This document shows positions 59,364 to 64,000 of a DNA stretch of 64,000 nucleotides, in pieces. The position numbers were made by a program, and so were the translations under genes. The notes under the pieces are model-generated. The model had not been told where the DNA came from, searched no databases, and worked only from the letters and a program-made list of their open reading frames with translations. How positions within the stretch are numbered: the first letter of the stretch is position 1; each line of letters opens with the position of its first letter. The stretch spans positions 1 to 64,000 of the forward strand of contig JBBFLK010000013.1 in assembly GCA_037479115.1 (NCBI GenBank). Direction: 5' to 3'. Source of the stretch: Anaerohalosphaeraceae bacterium (lineage in GTDB: Bacteria; Planctomycetota; Phycisphaerae; Sedimentisphaerales; Anaerohalosphaeraceae).

Positions 59364-60974
59364 ATGAGACATACAATTTTTCGAAAAACCTCTTCTCTGT
59401 TGAAAATATTCCTGCTGTTGTCTGTTTTTCTCATGCTGTCACTGACAATAACAACAGCAATATACCTCTTCTTCCAGTCCAGAATTGCCATCCAAGAACT
59501 GAAGAAATTCCTTTCCAAATCAAAAGAAGACAAGCCGGAAACACGAGAAGAGAGAATCGGCAATTCTTCCTTTCGATATCTTCCGGATGGAACTTTGCAT
59601 CTGATTCGCTTTCGCGGGAGACTCGGACCAAAAGAAACCGCGGAGATATACGATACGAAAGATCATATTCTTTGGACCGGTTCAAGCGAAACGATTCCAT
59701 TTGACTACTTGAAAGAAGCAGAAACTCTTTTGCGTCCCACCCAGTTAAGAAGAGACTGGAGCAGCCCCTGCCGGCAGATTACGTCAACATTTACCCAAGA
59801 CTGGATTTTTCCGGTCTTATCCGATGACGGCAGGAAAACAGAATATTGGCGATATGACTTTCGCCGAAATGTTTTTGTTGGATACAACAGCGCCAAAACC
59901 GTTCTCGGCTATTGTTCAGCAGCCGGGTTCACAGACGATATCAAGCAGACCCGTCCATTTGCCCCCATAACAGGGTTTAAAGCATGGATTCCGGTTTGGT
60001 CCTTTTCCCCCAGAGCATTTCTTATGACCGTTGATGCGGTTTATGAAGCAGATTTTGAAAATCGCAGTCTGCGCACCCTTTATAGATATGAAACCGCCAA
60101 GATTACCAAAGTCCAGCAGAGCAACTGGAAAGGGTTGGCGGACACAGAACCTAACTCTATTCCTGCACTCTTCATCTGCTGCCGGAAGCAGCCCCCCATC
60201 CTAATTGTCGGAGATTCCTCCCCGCTCACTCTCCAGGTGCCCGATTCCTTTCCGAAAGATGCCTACGAACTGTTTACCTTGAATTATGGAAATGGTTCAT
60301 TTTATCTAAGCGCCGGCTGGTACAAAGAGGCACCAATGCCTTGGAATATTCAAGAACTTTTGGCGTGGCATGAAAAAAACAAAGGAAAACCAAAAACGCT
60401 CTGGGCTGAACTTTACAAAATTGAAGCCGATGGAACTCTTACCCGTTTAAATTACTTTGAATACACTCGACCCGTTGAGTTGCCTAAATCAAATCGAGAA
60501 CAAAAGATGCTCGAAATGATTCAAGGATACACTTCCCTGACCAACCCGGCCTGTTTTGCCTGGGTTTTTAATTGGATTAAAAGCCGTTACGACAATGATT
60601 CAGATATTTTTTCCAGTGCTGCATGGTGGGCACCTATTTATTCGTTCCTCGAATACAGCCAACCAACACAACCACTTCTTTATTATCCAGTTATCCTGCT
60701 TTTCACAGCGGCAGCGTTGTTTCATGCTTTGCCGCGCCGAACCTCCTGGGGAAAAACGGCTGTCTGGCTTCTTTTTGTCTTCTGCTTTAACCTGGCCGGG
60801 TTTCTGACCTATCTGGCTTTGAATCACTATCCCGTAATTCGCTGTCAGTCCTGCGGGCGCACACGTGGGCTTAACCGCCCGGACTGTCCGTCCTGTGGGG
60901 CCCCGCTGCCTTCCCCGTCCGCCCGGGATACCGACTTAATCTATCCGCCGTCTCCCCAAACAATGCTGCCCTGA
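59364..60974 (+). CDS. Membrane protein of unknown function with C-terminal zinc-ribbon motif
   Basis: The 536-residue product has one membrane segment near the N-terminus (LLKIFLLLSVFLMLSLTITTAIYLFF) and two near the C-terminus (LLYYPVILLFTAAALFHAL and TAVWLLFVFCFNLAGFLTYLAL). Between them lies a large exported domain of about 370 residues (VDAVYEADFENRSLRTLYRYE) that may be beta-propeller-like. The tail has a CQSCGRTRGLNRPDCPSCG zinc-ribbon pattern on the cytoplasmic side. Such proteins are sometimes found with ABC-2 exporters. I do not recognise the family. A strong GGAGG lies before the ATG, and the gene belongs to the gntR operon. Confidence 0.8.
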   Translation: MRHTIFRKTSSLLKIFLLLSVFLMLSLTITTAIYLFFQSRIAIQELKKFLSKSKEDKPETREERIGNSSFRYLPDGTLHLIRFRGRLGPKETAEIYDTKDHILWTGSSETIPFDYLKEAETLLRPTQLRRDWSSPCRQITSTFTQDWIFPVLSDDGRKTEYWRYDFRRNVFVGYNSAKTVLGYCSAAGFTDDIKQTRPFAPITGFKAWIPVWSFSPRAFLMTVDAVYEADFENRSLRTLYRYETAKITKVQQSNWKGLADTEPNSIPALFICCRKQPPILIVGDSSPLTLQVPDSFPKDAYELFTLNYGNGSFYLSAGWYKEAPMPWNIQELLAWHEKNKGKPKTLWAELYKIEADGTLTRLNYFEYTRPVELPKSNREQKMLEMIQGYTSLTNPACFAWVFNWIKSRYDNDSDIFSSAAWWAPIYSFLEYSQPTQPLLYYPVILLFTAAALFHALPRRTSWGKTAVWLLFVFCFNLAGFLTYLALNHYPVIRCQSCGRTRGLNRPDCPSCGAPLPSPSARDTDLIYPPSPQTMLP

Positions 60975-60980
60975 GACTGG

Positions 60981-60996
60981 AATCGGCCGGCCGATT
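60981..60996. repeat. Perfect 16-bp palindrome between the ABC operon and miaB
   Basis: AATCGGCC GGCCGATT is an exact inverted repeat with no spacer, 22 bases before the miaB start. It could form a hairpin at the end of the ABC operon transcript or be a protein-binding site. No T-run follows, so it is not a standard terminator. Confidence 0.4.
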
Positions 60997-61017
60997 GCGT
61001 TATACTGACCGGTTCCG

Positions 61018-62430
61018 ATGGACGGCAAAAAAATACATTTAAAGAGTTTCGGCTGCCAGATGAACAAACTGGACTCGTCGCTTCTGGCCGCCGCCCTGAC
61101 CGAAAACGGATGGGAAATGACCGATTCGCCCGCCGAGGCCGATGTCGTTGTCATCAACACCTGCTCCGTCCGTGAACACGCCGAACAGCGGGTCTTCTCG
61201 CACCTGGGCCACCTGCAGCATCTGAAAAAAAGCCGTCCGCATCTGCTCGTGGCCGTCATCGGGTGCATGGCCCAGCGGCTTGGGCCTCAGCTGCTTGAGC
61301 ATCCGGTCGTGGATTTGGCCGCCGGCCCCGAACAACTCCACGAAGTCCCCGCCCTGCTTCAGCAGGCGATTGAGGAACGGCGAAAAATCCTTGCCGTTAC
61401 CGAAACAATTCGCCGACCCGCCGACAGCCCGGATGTCCATACTGTCAGCGAGAGGCTGGACGAGTTTGAGGTTGCCTATGATTCGGATGAAAATCATCTG
61501 AAATCGCAGGCCTTTATCCGAGCCATGCGCGGGTGCAACAATTTCTGCACCTTCTGCATCGTTCCTTATGTCCGCGGGCCTGAAGTGTCTCGGCCGCCCA
61601 AGGTCATTCTGCAGCAGGCCCAAAAACTGGCCGAGCAGGGCATTCAGCAAATCACCCTGCTGGGGCAGACAATTAACTCCTACCGTTATACCGAAAACGG
61701 CCGCACTTATACCTTAGCCGACCTGCTCGAGATAGTCAGTCAAATTGACTCAATCCGGTGGATTCATTTCATTACCAGTCATCCGGCCAAAATGGAGGAC
61801 TCTGTTTTTGAGGCGATGGCCCATCTGCCCAAAGTCTGCCCCTACCTGCACATGCCCGCTCAGAGCGGCTCGGACAGGATTCTGAAGGCGATGAACCGCG
61901 GCTACACGGCCCGACAGTACCTGGACCTGATTGAAAAAGCCCGGTCGATTGTCCCGAATCTGGCCGTTACCGGCGACTTTATCGTCGGCTTTCCGGGGGA
62001 AACAGAAGAGGATTTTGAGGCCACGGCCGATCTGGTCCAGAAAGTCCGCTACAAAAACTGCTTTATCTTCAAATATTCCCCGCGCCCGGGCACCTATGCG
62101 GATAAGCGGCTTGAGGACAATGTGCCTGCGGAAGTCAAACAGCAGCGAAATATACGACTGCTTGAACTGGTCAACCAAATTGCGGAAGAAGACAACCGGC
62201 GATTTTTCGGACAAACGCTTGAAGTGCTTGTGGAAGGCCCCAGCAAAAAGCCCCATCTGAACAAGGCCGAGTCCGCCGACCAGCCCCAGCTGATCGGCCG
62301 CACCGCTCACGACTATATTGTCGTCTTCAACGGCCCTGCCGAGCTGGCCGGACAATTCGTCCAAGTCAAAATCACAAAAACTTCCGCCCTGACCCTTTTT
62401 GGGAAATGGGTCAATCAAGCCAGGAAATAG
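61018..62430 (+). CDS. miaB: tRNA-2-methylthio-N6-dimethylallyladenosine synthase
   Basis: The 470-residue product has the N-terminal UPF0004 cluster-binding domain (SFGCQMNKLDS, NTCSVREHAEQ, GCMAQR), the radical-SAM motif RGCNNFCTFCIVPYVRG, and a C-terminal TRAM domain. It adds a methylthio group to i6A37 of tRNAs using two Fe-S clusters and S-adenosylmethionine. LLGQTINSYRY and HMPAQSGSDRILKAMNRGYT support MiaB rather than MtaB or RimO. The 3' end overlaps the convergent tsaE by 16 bases. Confidence 0.96.
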   Translation: MDGKKIHLKSFGCQMNKLDSSLLAAALTENGWEMTDSPAEADVVVINTCSVREHAEQRVFSHLGHLQHLKKSRPHLLVAVIGCMAQRLGPQLLEHPVVDLAAGPEQLHEVPALLQQAIEERRKILAVTETIRRPADSPDVHTVSERLDEFEVAYDSDENHLKSQAFIRAMRGCNNFCTFCIVPYVRGPEVSRPPKVILQQAQKLAEQGIQQITLLGQTINSYRYTENGRTYTLADLLEIVSQIDSIRWIHFITSHPAKMEDSVFEAMAHLPKVCPYLHMPAQSGSDRILKAMNRGYTARQYLDLIEKARSIVPNLAVTGDFIVGFPGETEEDFEATADLVQKVRYKNCFIFKYSPRPGTYADKRLEDNVPAEVKQQRNIRLLELVNQIAEEDNRRFFGQTLEVLVEGPSKKPHLNKAESADQPQLIGRTAHDYIVVFNGPAELAGQFVQVKITKTSALTLFGKWVNQARK

Positions 62431-62879
62431 GGGCAGTTTTGAATGGTAATTCGCCGCTCTGTAGGCCCCTCATGCGAAAAATCAATCCGGATATAGTCCA
62501 ACCCCTCCAGAGCCGCCATCACCTTATCCGCCCATTCGATTAAAAGAACCGCATCCGGCCCCAGATAATCCGAAATCCCCAGATTTTCGAATTCATGAAT
62601 CGATTTGAGCCGGTAGGCATCGATATGATACACCGTCAGCTGGCCGTCCCGAGCGCAATACTCATTCATCAAAACAAACGTCGGGCTGTTCACGGCTCCC
62701 AGCCCCGCTGCCCCCAGTCCGGCTGCAACCCCCTTGATAAAATGCGTCTTGCCCGTCCCGAGCGTCCCAATCAAGGCGGCAACCTCGCCCCCCTTCAGTG
62801 CCGACCCGAACCGCCGGCCCAGTTCTATCGTCTCTTCGGGCGAATGCGTAATCGTTTCAAAAACCTTCATCTCGGTCAT
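62415..62879 (-). CDS. tsaE: tRNA threonylcarbamoyladenosine biosynthesis ATPase TsaE
   Basis: The 154-residue product has Walker A GTLGTGKTHFIKG, NSPTFVLMNEY, YHIDAYRL and LLIEWADKV, all standard TsaE features. It supports t6A37 synthesis together with TsaB, TsaC and TsaD. The ATG at 62879 overlaps the thiL stop (ATGA), which indicates coupling; an in-frame ATG three codons later is an alternative. Confidence 0.95.
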   Translation of the reverse strand: MTEMKVFETITHSPEETIELGRRFGSALKGGEVAALIGTLGTGKTHFIKGVAAGLGAAGLGAVNSPTFVLMNEYCARDGQLTVYHIDAYRLKSIHEFENLGISDYLGPDAVLLIEWADKVMAALEGLDYIRIDFSHEGPTERRITIQNCPYFLA

Positions 62880-63790
62880 AAATGGTCAAACCCCCGCGGC
62901 ACCAGTTCTTCCACCCGCCCGTTCGGCATCCGAATTTGCATGCGGCGGCTGTCCGTAATCCTCCCGATAACGGTCAGCGGAACCATCGAAAAGCCCTTCA
63001 ATTTTTCCCACTGGTCCTGACGGAGTGTAAAGAGAAGTTCAAAATCCTCGCCGTCATTCAGCGCCGCCTCCAGCGGATTGGGCATTTGTTGGGCCGCCTC
63101 CGAAATCGGAATTGCCTCCGCCTCCAGCAGGGCTCCGACGCCGCTTTGCGTACAGATTCGGTTCAGGTCCGTGCTCAGTCCGTCCGTAATATCCATCATC
63201 GAATGAATCCGGGCCAGCCGCGTCATCTCCAGCGCCTCCTGCACCCGCGGCACAAACTCCAGGTGTTTGCCCTGAATAGACCCGCCCAGGGTGCCGGTCA
63301 CACAAATCAAATCTCCGACCTGGGCTCCGCTTCGCCGCACCGGCGGATGATGCCCGCTGGGCCGGCTGAGCATGGTATAGCAGAGAACCAGTTTGCCCTC
63401 CGGGTGCCGCCACTTCGTAATATCCCCGCCCACCACTTCGCAGTCAAAGGGCTCACCCGCCCGCACGCGACCGGCATGCAGCTGCTTGAGATGCTCGATG
63501 CCGAAATTCGTCGGCAGCGACACGGCCGCCACGGCACAAAGGGGCACCGTCGCCATCGCCGCGCAATCGCTCAGCGAGGCCGCCATCGCCTTATAGCCCG
63601 CCTGCTCAAGCGTGCAGGAGGACAGGTCAAAGTGCACGCCGTCCATCAGCGTATCGGTGGTAATCAGAACCGATACCCCCTCCGCCAGCTGAATCTCGGC
63701 CATATCATCCCCAATCCCTATTGGGAACCGCTTCGGGTCCAGCCGGGACTGTCGGGCAAACCAGGATGTAATTTCGTCTTCACGCGACAT
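62876..63790 (-). CDS. thiL: Thiamine-monophosphate kinase
   Basis: The 304-residue product has FPIGIGDDMAEI, TTDTLMDGVHFDL, SLSDCAAMATVPL, DITDGLSTDLNRI and LNDGEDFELLFTL, the motif set of ThiL. It phosphorylates thiamine monophosphate to the active diphosphate. One oddity: the metal-binding GDDAA(V/I) loop reads GDDMAEI here. It lies 33 bases after the argH stop and overlaps tsaE by four bases. Confidence 0.95.
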   Translation of the reverse strand: MSREDEITSWFARQSRLDPKRFPIGIGDDMAEIQLAEGVSVLITTDTLMDGVHFDLSSCTLEQAGYKAMAASLSDCAAMATVPLCAVAAVSLPTNFGIEHLKQLHAGRVRAGEPFDCEVVGGDITKWRHPEGKLVLCYTMLSRPSGHHPPVRRSGAQVGDLICVTGTLGGSIQGKHLEFVPRVQEALEMTRLARIHSMMDITDGLSTDLNRICTQSGVGALLEAEAIPISEAAQQMPNPLEAALNDGEDFELLFTLRQDQWEKLKGFSMVPLTVIGRITDSRRMQIRMPNGRVEELVPRGFDHL

Positions 63791-63823
63791 AAAGATGAAA
63801 TTTTTTCTATTTGCTTTTTCAAA

Positions 63824-64000
63824 TCACTGTTCTTTGATTTTTTCCTTCCAATACTGAATTTGCGCTCGGGTATTTTTAAGACTGCCGGCGCCGAGCGTCT
63901 TGTAGTTCCTGCACACGCCGGCGGGGTCCAAAACATCATACACATCCCTGTCAATCATCCGGCAGACGGCCTGCATCTGCTCCAACGACAGCTGCGAGAG
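63824..64000 (-). CDS. argH: Argininosuccinate lyase, C-terminal end (partial)
   Basis: The 58 codons before a TGA read LSQLSLEQMQAVCRMIDRDV, then YDVLDPAGVCRNYKTLGAG and SLKNTRAQIQYWKEK. This matches the C-terminal pattern of argininosuccinate lyase (DVYxVLD ... GG/GAGS ... VRxQI), the last step of arginine synthesis. The gene runs off the window edge, so its start and active site are not visible. Downstream thiL is 33 bases away. Confidence 0.7.
   Translation of the reverse strand, partial: LSQLSLEQMQAVCRMIDRDVYDVLDPAGVCRNYKTLGAGSLKNTRAQIQYWKEKIKEQ

Noticed and set aside
1-64000. CRISPR arrays, insertion sequences, prophage or integrase genes
   Set aside because: No regularly spaced direct repeats, transposase or recombinase motifs were seen in reading both strands.

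Overview
The window looks like a chromosomal piece of a planctomycete, most likely of the class Phycisphaerae (Sedimentisphaerales-like). This is inferred from three things together: an exosortase/EpsI exopolysaccharide locus, dockerin-type calcium-binding repeats on a secreted DUF362 protein, and large secreted LamG/Ig-like proteins next to ordinary housekeeping genes. No ribosomal RNA or phylogenetic marker alignment was available, so the assignment is tentative. No CRISPR array, insertion sequence, integrase or phage gene was seen.

Region 1 (about 159-25,300, all minus strand) is a large exopolysaccharide locus. Read in the direction of transcription it holds: a VioA-like sugar aminotransferase, a VioB-like N-acyltransferase, a Wzx-type flippase, a GT2 glycosyltransferase, an acetyltransferase, a Wzy/O-antigen-ligase-like polymerase, a polysaccharide deacetylase, a FemAB-like transferase, another GT2, a GNAT protein, a third GT2, a PssD/PssE two-chain glycosyltransferase, a DUF362-dockerin protein, a possible 52-residue protein, an NDP-sugar epimerase/decarboxylase, an exosortase with an unusual N-terminal nucleotidyltransferase/beta-helix fusion, a Wzc-like chain-length tyrosine kinase, a polyprenyl-phosphate sugar transferase with a similar N-terminal fusion, and a 1385-residue TPR protein. 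Many neighbours overlap by four bases (ATGA or GTGA), which indicates translational coupling. The expected pathway is priming on the lipid carrier, chain building, flipping, polymerisation and export, with exosortase anchoring proteins at the surface.

Region 2 (25,300-37,200) starts with an 857-base intergenic stretch carrying divergent promoters and a long structured leader. Then follow two large secreted LamG proteins (plus strand), an exosortase-associated EpsI protein (minus), and a tightly overlapping cassette: acyl carrier protein, asparagine-synthase-like amidotransferase, AMP-forming acyl ligase and an NAD-synthetase-like enzyme. This cassette resembles genes known from exosortase loci, and its product is unknown.

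Region 3 (36,900-51,700) is mostly housekeeping: DUF503, a HAD phosphatase, a YkgJ-type protein, alaS, a TMTC-like membrane TPR protein, recA, thpR, a PfkB sugar kinase, gltX (with a helix-turn-helix-like insertion), glnS, a class II photolyase and a small membrane protein. A tRNA-Leu(CAG) follows at 51.8 kb.

Region 4 (52,200-64,000) holds a periplasmic [NiFe] hydrogenase (small and large subunits plus maturation protease), whose small subunit carries an inserted EF-hand/dockerin-like loop. Then come a PPK2 polyphosphate kinase, a metallophosphoesterase, a GntR/YtrA-regulated ABC-transporter operon with a perfect 23-bp operator palindrome, miaB, tsaE, thiL and the 3' end of argH at the window edge.
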